In this document: positions 1 through 13,255 of the stretch, piece by piece
Layout of the letters: each line of letters starts with the position of its first letter
How positions within the stretch are numbered: position 1 is the stretch's first letter
Origin: Daphnia carinata
Lineage: Eukaryota; Arthropoda; Branchiopoda; Diplostraca; Daphniidae
DNA: 64,000 bases
NCBI RefSeq assembly: GCF_022539665.2
Contig: NC_081331.1
Location: forward strand, 5,118,501 to 5,182,500
Direction of reading: 5' to 3'
Program-made: the position numbers and the translations under genes
The notes under the pieces: generated by a model
What the model was told of the DNA's origin: nothing
Databases searched by the model: none
What the model saw: the letters and a program-made list of their open reading frames with translations, nothing else

Positions 1-266
1 ATAACATAACTATTAGCAAGGAAGAGGCAATGGATTTGTTACTGGGATACCAAGAGCAGATCATTGCTGGTGAAGCTTCATTTGCTGAATTAGCATCAAA
101 ATACTCTGATTGCAGTTCTGCAAAGAAAGGGGGTGATCTTGGGAGCTTCGGCAGAGGAGCAATGCAAAAACCATTTGAAGATGCTGCTTTTAGCTTGAAA
201 GTTGGAGGAATGAGTGAACCTGTGTGGACTGACTCAGGAGTTCATATTATTCTTCGTACTGCTTAG
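1..266 (+). CDS. Pin1: Pin1-type peptidyl-prolyl cis-trans isomerase, 3' exon (partial)
   Basis: The last coding exon of a parvulin. The frame is open from base 3 and ends with TAG at 264-266. It encodes the C-terminal two thirds of the PPIase domain, with the parvulin motifs [35 protein letters not shown] and the C-terminal [10 protein letters not shown]. In the Pin1 family this domain isomerises phospho-Ser/Thr-Pro bonds in nuclear and signalling proteins. The N-terminal WW domain and the phosphate-binding loop would lie upstream of the window. The Pin1-like lead-in NITISKEEA just before the internal Met at 30 shows that this Met is not the start. The family assignment is secure. Whether it is the Pin1/dodo orthologue rather than a WW-less parvulin cannot be seen here. 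Confidence 0.9.
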   Translation, partial: NITISKEEAMDLLLGYQEQIIAGEASFAELASKYSDCSSAKKGGDLGSFGRGAMQKPFEDAAFSLKVGGMSEPVWTDSGVHIILRTA

Positions 267-716
267 ATTTAAAATTCTTTTCATTGTTCTTTTACTAGAC
301 CCTCTTGGATGTTTTCATCAATTGCATACGCCTATAAACAAAATTACTGCAAGACTGTTTGCTTCAATTGGCACACTTTTTTAGAGAAGTATTAGTTTAT
401 ATTTAGATTATCTAAAAACTTTTTGTATTTACTTGGCATTGGGTAACATACTGCATGTTTCATGTTCGGTTACTTGAAGTTTAAAAACTTGCCAATCGAT
501 AAGATTATGTACACAAATCGATATAACGTCACGTAGGAGTGAGGGAAACAAGTACCACACAATGAGAATATTAAAATTAGCGGGTTCAAATTACAGCTTG
601 GCGATGATCGACAGGGCACGGTAGTTTTCTTGCGCCTTCAGAATACAGAAGGAATGGATGGTTCTCTTTTTCTTTCCCGTATATATTGAAAATGGGGCCT
701 AAAATATCAGGATAGT
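267..716. other. 3' UTR/intergenic between convergent Pin1 and glutamine synthetase
   Basis: An AT-rich stretch without a plausible ORF. The two flanking genes point at each other, so it should hold both 3' UTRs. I see no repeat or RNA gene in it. Confidence 0.5.
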
Positions 717-2364
717 CTATGGTTCTAGACAAGTAGTGCGGACGACGACTTCGGTAACTTGATATGGATCGGAATTGGAAGCCGGACGGCGATCTTCCAA
801 GTAACCTTTGCGTTCTTCAGCCACTCCACGAGGCACACGAATACTGCAACCGCGATTAGCCACACCTATAGCGTTTCAATTTGAAATAATGTAAGCACAG
901 ACTTTCTCAAAAGGACGCGTAATTGCTCGTACCAGCAGAGAAATCGTGAATAGACGAAGTTTCACAACGACCGGTCAGACGTCGTTCGTTGTCCTTGCCT
1001 TCATGGGGATCGTAAGCCTTGATGTGTTTCACGTGGCAACGAGACAGTTTCTCGATGGCTTTCTCGATTTCACTATTGATGCAAAATTTAATAATTCAGT
1101 GAATCATGTTTCATTATCATCTAGTTGTTTCAGACTTACGCAATGCCGTTTTCTTCTCGCATTGCTTTAGTGGAGAAATTGCAATGGGCTCCCGCCCCAT
1201 TCCATTCGCCCTTCATCGGCTTAGGATCCAACGAAACATTGACGCCAAAATCTTCGGCAACGCGATGCAAAATGTAGCGGGCCATCCACAAATCGTCACC
1301 CATGGTAATACCTTCACAAGGACCAACCTGGAATTCCCACTGTGCAAAAAACAAAGTGATAACGATAAGTAAAATGACCTTTGAAATAATTCATGTTATC
1401 TTTTATATCAATATTTTCAAGGATTCAAAACATTATTATTACCTGAGCGGGCATGACTTCGGCATTAGTGCCGGAGATATTGACCCCAGCGTAAATGGCA
1501 GCACGATAATGGGCTTCGACAATATCTCGGCCGAAAACCTTGTTGGCTCCAACACCACAATAATAAGGTCCCTGCGGCCCTGGGAAGCCGTTTTTTGGCC
1601 AGCCGAAGGGATGGAGATCGGAATCGAGTAGGGTGTACTCTTGTTCAATACCGAACCAGGGCTCGAATTCAGCAGCCAATTTCATGGCCTCCAAACAGGA
1701 ATTGCGATGGTTCGATTCCGTCGGTTTCTTGTTGTATTTGTAAGTGTCGCAGAGGACCAATCGGTTGTTGCCCAAGCTAAACGGATCGCGGTAGATGGCC
1801 ACTGGATACAGGTAGACATCCGAATTGCTGCCTTCAGCCTGGTAGGTAGAGCTACCGTCGTAGTTCCAAATCGGCAATTCTGCAGGGACAAAGAAACAAA
1901 GTGCGATTGTTACATAAGACACGGAAATTTAAATAGGTTCCATAAATGGCCGAAAGCGAACAGGTTTTAAACAAAAGATGCAAAATTGTTTCCAGTCGTA
2001 ACCGGACTGAACCACCTCAGTCCACTTTGCAATCATCAAGGCCATTAGAAACTACGAAAACATCTACAAAAACAGAACGTGCCAAATTTACATAAATGGC
2101 GAAGGCGTATCCGGAATAAGTAAACGAGAAACAGCACCGTTTAAGGTACCAAAACGCAATAGAAATACTAGTTTTTTTTTATTAATTACCAGAAGGACTC
2201 TTGGGGAGGAAATCGATGGTTCTCGTCTTTGCACGGACGTATTCTCCAGTTCCGTCGATCCAGATGTATGTGGCCATGACTTTGTCATCTGGCTGCGGGA
2301 GTCTCATATAGCGATCCAGCACCGCTTTGTTGGTAGCTGACGCATTCGACATTAGACCAGCCAT
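717..2364 (-). CDS. GLUL: Glutamine synthetase
   Basis: Five exons on the minus strand: 2190-2364, 1443-1879, 1140-1339, 933-1072 and 717-865. The phases join exactly into 366 residues, close to the usual 370 or so of animal GS. It makes glutamine from glutamate, ammonia and ATP. Visible landmarks are the N-terminal beta-grasp region ([17 protein letters not shown]), the substrate loop WNYDGSST, the metal-binding segment [14 protein letters not shown], the ATP-binding [14 protein letters not shown], and the Arg-containing [18 protein letters not shown] and RGCSIRVPR. The start at 2364 is the first Met and gives a normal N terminus ([20 protein letters not shown]). I see no mitochondrial targeting sequence, so I infer a cytosolic enzyme. 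Introns are short (52-310 bp). It converges with Pin1. No break or missing catalytic residue was seen. Confidence 0.96.
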
Positions 2365-5300
2365 TGTTCCTCTTGTCTGGGTTCCGCGATCTTACACCAA
2401 TAATTTTCAATTGTGAGGGTTTTAAAACACCAACGTTCTGCTCTAAATCATAAAAAGAAATAAGTATAAAATTAACATTTGATAACAATTAATGGAGTTC
2501 TGCCGCTGTCTTAAATGGTTAAAAACAGTAATTCTAGCGTTGGGTCAACGGGTAAACAAGGGCGATTGTTGCATCATTTCGTTCGTTTCCTTGCCAAACT
2601 TACTCATCTTCTCTGGTACAGCAACAAAGAGATGAAAGAAAAGAGTTGGGGGCAGAAAGGCAAAACATTTTGAGTAGGGATTAAGGCTATGGAGAGGGAG
2701 TGGGTGGTTGGCTTCACGAGCTGGGCTGGATTCGTTCGGAAAACCGCACCGAACTGGATAGACGTAACCACCGTGAACCAGTCGGAACTGGATTTAGCAC
2801 ACAAAGGAGATGGATTCGCACTGCAGAGCAGGGAAAGTCCTTCACGAGAAATGCGCACGCGCAGCAGAGAATACCCCTACACACAGGACCTACACTGACA
2901 CAAAACGGGAGACTCCTCATGGCAACAGCCCAAGACCGTCGCGGGATTTCCGTACGCTATGAACTCGCTCCTCGTCATACTCGGTATCTTAGTAATTTTA
3001 AGAAATTACCAATAAATTTGCGAAATGTCATAGGACAAAAGTGGCAGATAAATATTGTGTTAAAAAGGCTCAGGAGAACCCGTAAAAATAAGGATTTTCA
3101 CGGTAAATTCGCCAAACAAGAGGGACAGCTCACCGTCACTTGTTGACGCGGAATGGATCGTAACATCACGTGATCAGTCTCGCAGTTTGACCTACTTATA
3201 CGCCCATATGATCGCGCCTCAGCAACAGCATGCTACTTTCGATTTTCCTCAGATCGTTTCGTTCTTTTGTTTAGCCTGGAAATCTAATCACATCAAAATC
3301 TAGTAAACAGGGGTGGGGTCGCATATGAAAGTAATAACTTTTTTAAAAAATTCAACTAAGACAAGGACGCGGGAGGGAGGCAATATACGCCCATTCAGCA
3401 GCTATTTTGACCTCACTCGACCTTGACCCTCGAAAAATCTCCACCCCAATATTAAAACATCGTAAAGCTACAACAGACTTTTAAGTAATGCAAACGTTCT
3501 AAAATGGGGAAAAAAACTAGAAAAAAAAGGACCGTTTAACTCGTACCCGAATTTTGTTTTGATGTGGCAAAGAAACGTGTGGTTCAGCGTGGATAGACTG
3601 CTTCTCGGTGAGCTTGCTCTGTTGACTCCTCGTGTTCAAAGAAGCTAGTGGTTTGAGCTGCTAGTCGAACGCTCGGCAGTTTTTATAGAGACGAGTGAGA
3701 GGCCCCTCCTTGTCAAGTTTCGTTTGAGACACCAAAAGAGTGACCGAGTGAAAGGCTATTGGTTCGGAAACTGGGATGTACCCCCCTCTTTCCTCCCATA
3801 AAAGATATATACTGGAACAGAACACAGTGCAAGAAATGGAGATGGAGTCGTTCAAAAAAAAAACCTCCTCCTGCCTCCCACCTAGGACACACAACAAAAA
3901 GAAAGAGAGCAGGCAGTCTATAGCCTCTATCTATGAGGTAATACGCTAGGTACACTAAGAATCAAGCCAAATACCGAGCCCTTACAGCACAAAAATTGTC
4001 ATGTCTTTTCTGTGGAAGCGTGCATTCGGCAGTACGACTGCTGCACGTTCCCTCTCTAAAAAACAAGACGACCGACCAATAGCAATCGGCATCGCACGTG
4101 ATACCCTACTGATCAGTTCCACACGGCCCTTTCAATTTCTTAATAATTTTTTTAATCGTTTTCTTTGTTTGTTTTTTTTCCCCCAACGGGCTTCACGGTC
4201 AAATACTTTAAGTTTTCGGTTTGAGATATTCACTGTTCTAGTATTTTGATTACATTTTTTTTTGTTTGATCTCGAAAGCCTAGTTTCTCAGCAATAGCCA
4301 TCAGCTAAAGCAATAATAATCGTGACGTGTTTGAAACTTAAGGACGTATAAATACGGTTTTACCATGAAATTTCACCTTTGTACTTGCAGTCTGTTAGAC
4401 AAGTTCGTTGTTTACGTCGTGTTTTTGGAGTGATAGCTATTCAGGGCAAAGAGGGAAAAAAACAAAAAAATATTGTAACCGTACAACCTTTGATTGTTGA
4501 ACAATAATTGCTTCAGTTAAAAACAAACGACGTCATCGCTGGACGAAAAGTACCTACGACTAGATAGCGTTTAGCCTTGTTATTGATGGTCAACTGTCGT
4601 CTGCAGTCTATTTCTGTTTACTTCGCAGGTTAAAAGATGTTGTTGTCTCAGTTTTCATTTCAAGTTTTTATCCCAAGGACAAAATTTTTACGTCTTCCAT
4701 GCACAATCCGTGTGGCCCGATGATTAGGAATTATCACTCATCTTGCTAATATTTCAGTTAGCAGTAAAGACCTCGAGCAAATTCAAATAATTGCCTTGAA
4801 CACACGGTTGGATCAGGTACAATCCCTCTACAATGTATCTTTTTTTTTCTTTCTTACCGTGATAGCAGATTGCAAATTGTCCTTGACTAAACACAGCCCA
4901 TCTAACTGTAGCGCTTATGAGAGAGATGGTCTTATTAGAAGGAAGAGTAGGTCGAATTCGAAGGTCAATCGACCAACGGTTTCCTTCCTACCGTCTATTG
5001 CAGATTGGAAGTGTCCTCTTTGGTTGCGAAACACTTTCCAATGAAACGAGTAAGGAAGCGAGCATAAAATTTTTACTAGCGACAGGAGCACTTGTAAGTA
5101 TATTTGCCTTGTGAGATTTGACGATATCGCTTCCTCCGTACTCGCATTGACTTTCATAACATGGGCAAAGCTCTCTACGCAAAGATAATAAACTACGGTA
5201 TCATTAAGAAAATAAAATCTGAGTTACCCTAGCTTATTTGCGTAAGAAATGAACCTTCACCTTTTTAAAAAGCTGGCATGGTTAGTGAGACGGTTTCGGT

Positions 5301-7925
5301 GATAATATATTGATCAGAGACTTTCCCAAGGCCAAGAGACCCCAAAAAAGATCTACGTAAATTGTCTAAGAATGTCTGAGACTAAATGCGACTCTGCCGT
5401 GTTGTGGACCTCCACAACCCTAGAAAAAGCGAAAGCTTCTACGTTGGGCGAGAGCGAGGAAAGGGAAGGGTTTTGTTTTGTTCGTTATTGTTTTACAGGT
5501 CTATTTGTGTTTTCTCTAAGTAGGCCGTGAACAAGGTATTGAGAATCTAGCAGCAAATTTGAATGTACAATTTGTTTCCGTCGTTGTTCCGTCGTTTAAA
5601 TTAAATTTTAAATGACACAATTTAATGTAGTATAACGTCAAGAAGATGTTGCAAGAGATGCAGTTTGATCTATTTAGGCTTTAAATTAACGCCCTTTTCA
5701 TTACAAAAGAGGCTGCATTCGGATGTTGAAATCCTCTTGTACGGGAAATTGAGGATAAGGTCAACGATGTTTATGTTTTCAAACTGGAACGTCTTGTTGT
5801 TGTTGTTGTTGACAACGCCTTTGCGGAAGACGCACTTGGAAGTAATGCGAGCCTTGTTGACACGAAAAGAAACCGATTCGCTAAACACGATTACGCAGTT
5901 TGATAAGACAAAAAAATGTTTTGCATGGCAGGAAGAGTACGACGTCGCAGTAAATAGAATGACGTCATATTTAAACTGTTGCAAACATTATCAACAGGCG
6001 ATTGAAACATTGGCAGTTATCGAGCTGGTTTCTTTTTGTAAGATAAGCCAGAAGGGCTCGTACGCATTTGTTGAAGCCCCCAAAAAACAAAAAAAAACAA
6101 ATATCAACCTAAAAATTCAATAACAAAAACAACCGGTTACGATTTGGCTTAGAAAGTCATCCGAAACGGTCAGCCATATGAGAATCAAAATAGGCTTCTA
6201 CTTCGTGAGCAAACTGGCTCAGTCTTGATAGGCAGTCAAATTTATATTGTATCTAATTACTGTTATCAGAAATCTCGTCCTCAAGCTACTTGCATGCCTC
6301 CATTCAGCCGTACTTTGGACTTTCCCTTCCACAGAATACCTAATGATCTTATAATAGATGGCGCGGTGTCGGCAATTTCTATCGATCCAAATCATCACAA
6401 AATAACAACCACGGGCCCTCACGTTGACTCAAATTTTACACAGCCCGCAAAGAATTATACGAACGATAAAGTAAAGACGAAATAGAAGGTGTAGTATGCT
6501 TGCGTTTTCTACCGTTACAATTGTGTACAAGAGCCACGAAAACAGATAGATGGTTAAAAGACTCTTTGCAGCCGATTGTCTGATGTCCTTCAGGCAAACG
6601 AAGGTTGCTGAAATCTTTTAAGGCGAGCATCCGAGTATCAACAAGGTCAACTAACCGAAAGAGGTTGATGGCCAGAAAAACTACGCTGTTTATTGTGGCA
6701 GCATGAAATCCAAGCTAGGCGTACGTGTGTGCAAAACATCCAGCTTACTGCTGTTTCCGAGACGTGCAAAATCCCATGCTTAGGATTTCCCATTTTCGGA
6801 TATTCAATGCCGAGGCTCTACCGTCTCATTCTGTGTTTCTGAGAAAACCCTAGGGCACCAGGAAGCGTGAATTTCGCGTGAACTTTACTGTTTACTATAC
6901 TGTTCTTTGCGACATCTAACAGTAGCTGTTTAAAATGCATTTACACTACTACGCTAAAGAAAAAAGAGAAACGGGAATTTCCTCGGTTTTCCCAAACATG
7001 TTAAGGGTTTCCCCGCAATTATGCATGTGTTCTTAATTTGTTTTGAAATGCTTTAGGATATTTCAGCAGTGTCATTTTTAGGGAATTTCTCATTTTAAAC
7101 GTAGCTTAAATATTGGAGAGTTGTGCTAACGGTTCTTTTACACTGTTTGGCTTTCTTAGATTAGAATTTAAAATTTATAGCGTTGATGTAATTAAATAAA
7201 TAAATAGTACACTATTTTGTCGCTGTTATCACATTCATGGTGATGCTTCAAATAGGTTACTAATCGAATGATTTCGCTTACTAGAATACAGAGATAGCCC
7301 GATGCTGCTGGGATAAAAACTCGGAGCTCTATCGGACAAAAGTGGCACAAATCGTAGAATTGTTTTCTACGCCGATAATGGTTTGAAAATATTTAGCCTC
7401 ATTTTTGATATTTTGTTTTCAAGTCGGTAAGAAGTTAAAAACCATAAATTCACAAAACACACCAAAGCAAATAATGCCGGTTATACGAGCATCGTAGTTT
7501 GGAAACTGTAAAATAGGTGGCGGAGTTGGTTGTCATTCAAATGACAAGCAGACGTGACTGACTACTTTATGTAAGAAAACAGTTTGTAAGCGCGTTACTA
7601 TGTTAAGAAAGTGAACGAATGCCACCATCTATCATCTGGCATCCACTTGTTTGTTTTTGTCTAGAAGTTGTCATTAGCTTCGGTGTAAACATTTACAGGT
7701 AAACCGAAACAGTTTCAGAAATGCTGGTTGCCCAGCGTCGTCTCCGCGTCAGCTTCAATGAGTGAAAGCGTCAGAATCCCCTTGTTCAGGAGTCTAAATT
7801 TATTTTGAGGCCAACAAGAAAGGAGAGGTTTTAAGATGACTTTGACGACCAACCGTTAGGTCTTGTAATCGCCCAGAAAGTGAAGAGTTTCTGCTTTTTC
7901 GTGCCCAAGCTTATCTTCTTGAAGA
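2365..7925. other. Long gene-poor region upstream of two divergent genes
   Basis: About 5.5 kb without a convincing gene. Only short scattered ORFs are present (longest 152 codons at 5665-6123), with no recognisable protein and no splice-consistent partners. It includes the upstream regions of glutamine synthetase (-) and FBXL6 (+), and probably 5' UTR exons of both. A TATA-like GTATAAATACG lies near 4346 and a (GTT)n run near 5793-5810. I cannot assign either to a promoter. Confidence 0.4.
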
Positions 7926-10226
7926 ATGGATACCGCAGTCAGTCCTATAGACATCCCTTTGTTGCCCACTCCTTCGACAAGTTCTGCTAGTCCCAGTGTT
8001 GAACTCAGGCATGATTTTGAAGTGCTCAGCAGTAATGCTACAGATTTCTCGTCTGCACACACAAGTCCTGATGATTTCAGGAACTCTCATGCCAAAGAGT
8101 GTGAAGTGATGTGTCCCGAACCTAAAAGCATGATTGCAGACAGTCTGAAAATCTCTCAACGCAAGCAGCCACGGACCTGCCCTGTTGTGTATGAGAGTCA
8201 GATATCACCAGAGCTGGAAGGTATCAAACTCAAGATTAAAAAGTCTCCAACACAAGAAGTGTTGCATCAGAGCACATCAACAACAGCAGCTGGGCCAAGA
8301 AACAAACCCAAAACTGTCAGATTGAAAACACCAAGGGCCCGCAAACCGACGGCGGCGGGACCCAAAGGCAGAAGACGTAAAAGAAGGAAGAAAGGCCAGT
8401 CTGACGATGGTTCTGATGAAAATGAAGAAGATCAATACGATTTTGTGCACATAAATGGTTCATCAGCGGTGACTGTTAACGACAATATTGGAGCCCAAAG
8501 TGTCTGGGCTAACGAGCGAATGCCCCCTGAAATCTTGTCCAAAATTTTCATGGAAGTGACTTACACTGAAGGATGCGTCCCCACCTTGGTCAGGTAAGAA
8601 TATTAACAGCCATTACTTTACCCTTGAATCGCAAAATAGAACGTTTTGTGTTCGTACAGGTTATCGCGAGTTTGTCGGCTGTGGTGGAAAGTTTCCACGG
8701 GACCGTTGTTATGGCATACAGTTGATCTAGCTACAGGCCGAGTTAAAGAAAAACATCGAACAGAGGGAAAACTTCTTTGGCTTCTTCGCAATCGGTTATC
8801 GCGCGTACAAGATTTGGCTCTAGGTAACTATCAATAAAACATTTCATTGGTGACATTTTTATAAACTTCTTTATTACATGCACTTTCTAGGTGGCTGGAA
8901 TTCTGCACTGAGTCGAGCTGCAGTTGAAGATTTGTCTCGAACCTGCAATGATCTGAAAGCGCTGAGCCTTACTGGTTGCAAAGGTTTGATGGGTGATAGT
9001 CTGTTGAACGTCATACAAAAGTGCAAAAGTTTACAAAAGCTTGACCTGTCGGCCATTTCGGTAAGATTTAAATATATTGTGAATGATTGAAAAAATTAAA
9101 AATTGAATCTCCATCTTTTCATCGTAGCCTTACACGGCCAACCCACGGGGAGCCATTTCGAGTGGAACCTTGTGTGAGCTAACCAAAGTAATGGGCAGTC
9201 GGCTTTCCCATTTGAATTTGGCGAATAACTGCACGACGGGAATTCAGCAGATTGTCATTGCTCTAGCGGTAATACCTTATTCTACAAGTGAATTTTCATA
9301 ATCCAGCGGTGGCTAACGATTCCTTTTTAGGTTTCTTGTCCTAACCTGCAAGTTTTAGACTTGTCTAACACACGGACGGCTACGCGGGACACGGTTTGCA
9401 TTAACATCGAACAGTTGCAAGAAGGTTGTCCCAAGTTAAGGGTCTTGCGTCTGACCAATAGCCTCATCCGGCTATCAGCTACGCCTCTTAAAGATCAAGC
9501 CGCATCTCTTGGATTTCCTCACCTAGAGGAGCTCAGTATTGCGGTCGACCCCAAGGCCTACATCTCGCTAGACAATGCTTCAATTGAACGTATTCTCAAA
9601 AACGCTCATAAATTACGACTACTTGACGTCCGCGGATGCACTTCCATCACCAATTCTAGTTTGGTCCGCGTTCCGGCCTGGGATCTCGAACATCTCTTTT
9701 TATCAGGTATCATATATACCTATGGGAAAATTAACAAAAAATAATCATTTTTAATACCTTCCACAGGCTGCACCGCAACACGCCACTCAGCCGATGGGCT
9801 GGAACTAGTAGTCAGAAAATGGCGCCACAGTTTGGTCGAAATTGATCTCTCTTGGACATCTGTCAGTGAAGCTCTCGACCAGGCAGTTATGGCTCTTGCC
9901 GAAGACCCAGAATCACCTCTTAAGTGAGTCTTCACTCACTTTTTACTTTAGCCGTTTCTACTTTTACGCGTATAAACGCGGTACATTAATTATTATATTT
10001 CATTTTTTGCAGAGTATTGGACTTATGTGGATCATCGGTTAGTTTTCCGCCTATTCGTCAAGTGCTGTGTCATTGCAGTCGACTGCGTACGCTAAACCTG
10101 TCTTCGTGTCGAGCTCTCCCGCGTGGAATCAAGCGCCTTTATGACGGCGTCACTCAACTGTCTTTATTAAGAACAGCTATCCAAGCAGGTCGGTTTGACG
10201 ATAACAATGATCAGGTTGACGACTAA
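7926..10226 (+). CDS. FBXL6: F-box and leucine-rich repeat protein 6
   Basis: Seven exons: 7926-8593, 8660-8823, 8891-9060, 9128-9268, 9331-9706, 9767-9923 and 10013-10226, encoding 629 residues. Residues 1-190 are low-complexity, with a strongly basic stretch (GRRRKRRKKG) followed by an acidic one. An F-box follows at about 195-245 (ERMPPEILSKIF, then LSRVCRLWW). The rest is a series of RNI-type leucine-rich repeats such as CNDLKALSLTGCKGL, KCKSLQKLDLSAIS, CPNLQVLDLS and CSRLRTLNLSSCRAL. F-box/LRR proteins act as substrate receptors of SCF ubiquitin ligases: the F-box binds Skp1 and the LRRs bind substrate. The basic N terminus, divergent F-box and repeat arrangement resemble FBXL6, whose target I do not know. 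The first Met of the ORF at 7926 is used. Confidence is high for the family and fairly high for the orthologue. Confidence 0.88.
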
Positions 10227-11219
10227 TGAGGAAAATTCGCAAAACACCCCCTCATCGTTCGTTTAATAACCGTATCAACCTTCCCAACCTTTCCCCCATC
10301 CTCCTCTTCTTCAATTATCTATCCGGTGATACCGGCCTTCTGTTTTAAATTATTAGTGACCAAAGTGGTTATGAAGCAATAGGGCGAACTATGCCAGTTT
10401 CTTCTCTAGCCACTTGAGTTGTATTGTATTTAATGGTACGTCGCAGTTATAATGACCCAGGAGCCTATTCTGAAAATACTCCGTGCAGTCGACATCATTA
10501 TATACTTTTAGTGTGTTCAATAAGTCCGTGCCCATGCCATATACGACAAATACTAAAAGTTCTTATTAAGTTTTTGACAATGTTATCCATTTTACAAAGG
10601 ACAAATGATATCTACTATCTTCTCGTGTGTTAACATTGTCTGTTCATTGTTTCGTTTTCTTTCAATTTGTTGGATCACCTTCTCAAAACTGCTACAATTA
10701 CGTATACCTGTTCACCCTTCTTTTCCTGAACTTCAGTTTTTTCGCTAATCCGTTTTGTTGTTGTTTTATTTTGTTTTCATCTTCTTCCACTTTCTCATCC
10801 TTTTCTTTCTCTCTTGCTATATATACCGAAAGCCAAGTATTGAAAGATCATTAGTACATTTAAATTTTTCTTTTATTATTAAACATAGTTCAAAGGCTTT
10901 TGCACAACTCAGAATTGTTTGGTATAATTGTAAGCGTGAGTGTGTGCGGTGCGTGTTTCGCTAGCCTCGGGAGTTCCGCGTGAACGTCGTGATTGTATAC
11001 AGCATGGAGGAGTTGGAAACCTTAGGTTTGCTCCGTAGGTTTGCTCTCTCGTGTACGATTATTGACGTATTATATTCGTGTATGCTGTTCATATACAAAA
11101 ATATACTCCCTGAACTTGATGATCGGAATAAAAAAAAATGAAATAATTTCATCGATGCAACTTTAAAAGCTATAGAAGTGTACAAAAACCGAAGATGAGA
11201 CGAATTTTAAGAAAAAGCG
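10227..11219. other. 3' UTR of FBXL6 and AT-rich intergenic DNA
   Basis: T-rich and A-rich sequence directly after the FBXL6 stop. It is likely a long 3' UTR followed by the border of the repeat island. No coding signal was seen. Confidence 0.4.
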
Positions 11220-11783
11220 TCGCCATTCAGGCCGGGCTTATAGCATTTTAGAAAAACAAAATAAACGGGAAAGAAATTAAGCCCGACAAGAAAAAGTCGG
11301 CCTTCCCACTTTTGTCAAAATCGGCAAAAAATAAAAACTCTTAGAATCCCGATAAAAATCACAACAGAACAAGCAAAATTAAACGCTGATTTCGATAACG
11401 TGGTTTATATTTGGGTCAAATCAATCGTTTTTGAATTATACTGAATATTAAACGCAATGCTCGAGCGGTGGTACGACCAGCCCTAGCGCGCCAGTACACA
11501 CCAGCGCCAGCGCGATGCAGCACAAATATTCAATGTATTTCAAAAACGGTTGGCCCAATGAAAAAAGGAACGACTTATGGCAATCCGTTTTACACAAAAA
11601 AAAAAAAAATTTCGCCAAAAAAAAAAAAAAAATCACACTTTTTTCTTTTTTTCCGACACGTAGCCATCTACCGCTCAGACTCGTTATGACTGGCGTAGGC
11701 AATTTCAGTCCATTGGATTCCATTCGCAGTTAGTTCAGTAGCGTGGATGGAAAATAACGCGTGGCTGGAGGAACAATTGAAAA

Positions 11784-12542
11784 ATGGATAAGATAATACA
11801 ACAAAAGGATGGTAAGTATAAACATTATTATATTGGTTTTCAATTATCAATTATTGTTTATTAGATCAAATTATGAAGCTGCAGGCCCAGTTATTGGAAC
11901 AACACAAAATATTAGATAACAACAAAGCTAAGGATCGTAGGCCTATACGAAATGATTCTATTTATTTGCTTTTATTCATTCGTGTTTTGTAGCTCAAATT
12001 TTGAGTCTACAAACTCAGCTAGGGGAAAAGAACAAATTGGAACGAAACAGTTTCCAAACAGTGAAGGAGGTTTTTCAAAACTCATCCCTAACTGAACGTG
12101 AGGATGAGTTGGCATTAGGCGAACACAGCCAGGTACCTAAACTTTTCAAATAAGAATTCAAAATAAGTATAGAATTTTAACAAACAATTATTTATTGTTT
12201 AGTTATTCAGTCCACTACCTGACAGTGTGTTAAAGTTAAATTCTGTTAGTGCTGCACTAAAAGAATTGTTAGTAATAAGCCCATGCAGTGAAGGAACTGA
12301 ACAATTGTGGGACCATATTTGGGCTGAAAATGGGTGTGGTACAGAAACCCAGAAATGGCACAAGTTCAACATGAAACATGGATTAGGTACTTTTCGGGTT
12401 TTTGTCTATCGAAAAAGTATTTTTAATGCTATTATTTTGCATTCACAGAATTTTAGCAGGGGATCAAGTCAAGTCTGGAAGTGTTACAGGATGGAAGAGT
12501 CAGCCTACAGTTGAAAAAAAACACAGAGTGCATTACCATTAA
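11784..12542 (+). CDS. Uncharacterised 169-residue coiled-coil protein gene, left palindrome copy
   Basis: I do not recognise this protein. Five exons join with exact phases: 11784-11811, 11865-11936, 11993-12132, 12203-12386 and 12457-12542. All introns are 53-70 bp with GT-AG borders. The first 55 or so residues look like a coiled coil (MDKIIQQKD, IMKLQAQLLEQHKILDN, ILSLQTQLGEKNKLERN). A globular C-terminal part has SVSAALKELLVISPCSEGTE and WDHIWAENGCGTETQKWHKF. No zinc finger, DDE or other transposase signature is visible. A near-identical copy lies inverted in the right arm, where the last two exons also stay open despite amino-acid changes. That argues for past coding function. It could be a host gene captured by a mobile element. 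Exon 5 uses an acceptor 8 bp inside a nearer AG, so that join is less certain. Confidence 0.5.
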
Positions 12543-13255
12543 GGTATGAGGTAAAGTAATTGGGTATGCACATTGTCTAATGAGAAGTACCATCTTGTGT
12601 GAATGAATCCTGTATAACAGCAATCCTTTATAGTTCTGTCACAGCTAGAAGCCTCAAATAATTCTGCTTCCCTTGCTAAAGAACAACTTGTCCTTTACGC
12701 TCAGTGTTGGTGAAGCTGGGTACTTAAATGGCCCTAAAGATGTTTCACTTCACTGGCATTGCAGCGATGAACATCATACATGGACTCTTTAGGTATGAAA
12801 GGAATTTTCTTGAAAATTTTTTGAATTTATGATGAAGCTTTTCTCCTCCTTTTTGCCAACCATGTCTAATCTACAAAAAAAAATTTATCCAATAGGAAAG
12901 GATTTTCAGCATACTGGGAACACAACTATCAACAATGCAACATTCTAGGGGTTTTATTTTATCATTCAAGAGCCTTATACAATGATTTTCATCTGCAATT
13001 TGTATGGCCTTTCCCAAGCTTCTGCTAGAAGTTGAATCTATGAGTCATGTAAGTCATATGAGCAACAATTGAGATGCTTAATGGTGTTTTTCTTTTCTCA
13101 GTGTAGGTTAATAGTAACATTGGATCTGAAAAAATTCTTGGTTGGGGCATGACACTGAATAAATTGTAATGATTGAATGGATGACATGACATTTCTATAC
13201 TTCATTCGGATTCCCGAGACGGTATTTTATATTTAAAAAATTGAAGTGCATATCT

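Noticed and set aside
5665-6123. 152-codon ORF between glutamine synthetase and FBXL6
   Set aside because: No recognisable motif or splice partners, an antisense ORF of similar length in the same place, and repeat-like (GTT)n content. Chance is the simpler explanation.
11278-11306. Intrinsic bacterial-type terminator hairpins (TTAAGCCCGAC repeats)
   Set aside because: The window is clearly eukaryotic. These inverted motifs mark the borders of the palindromic elements.
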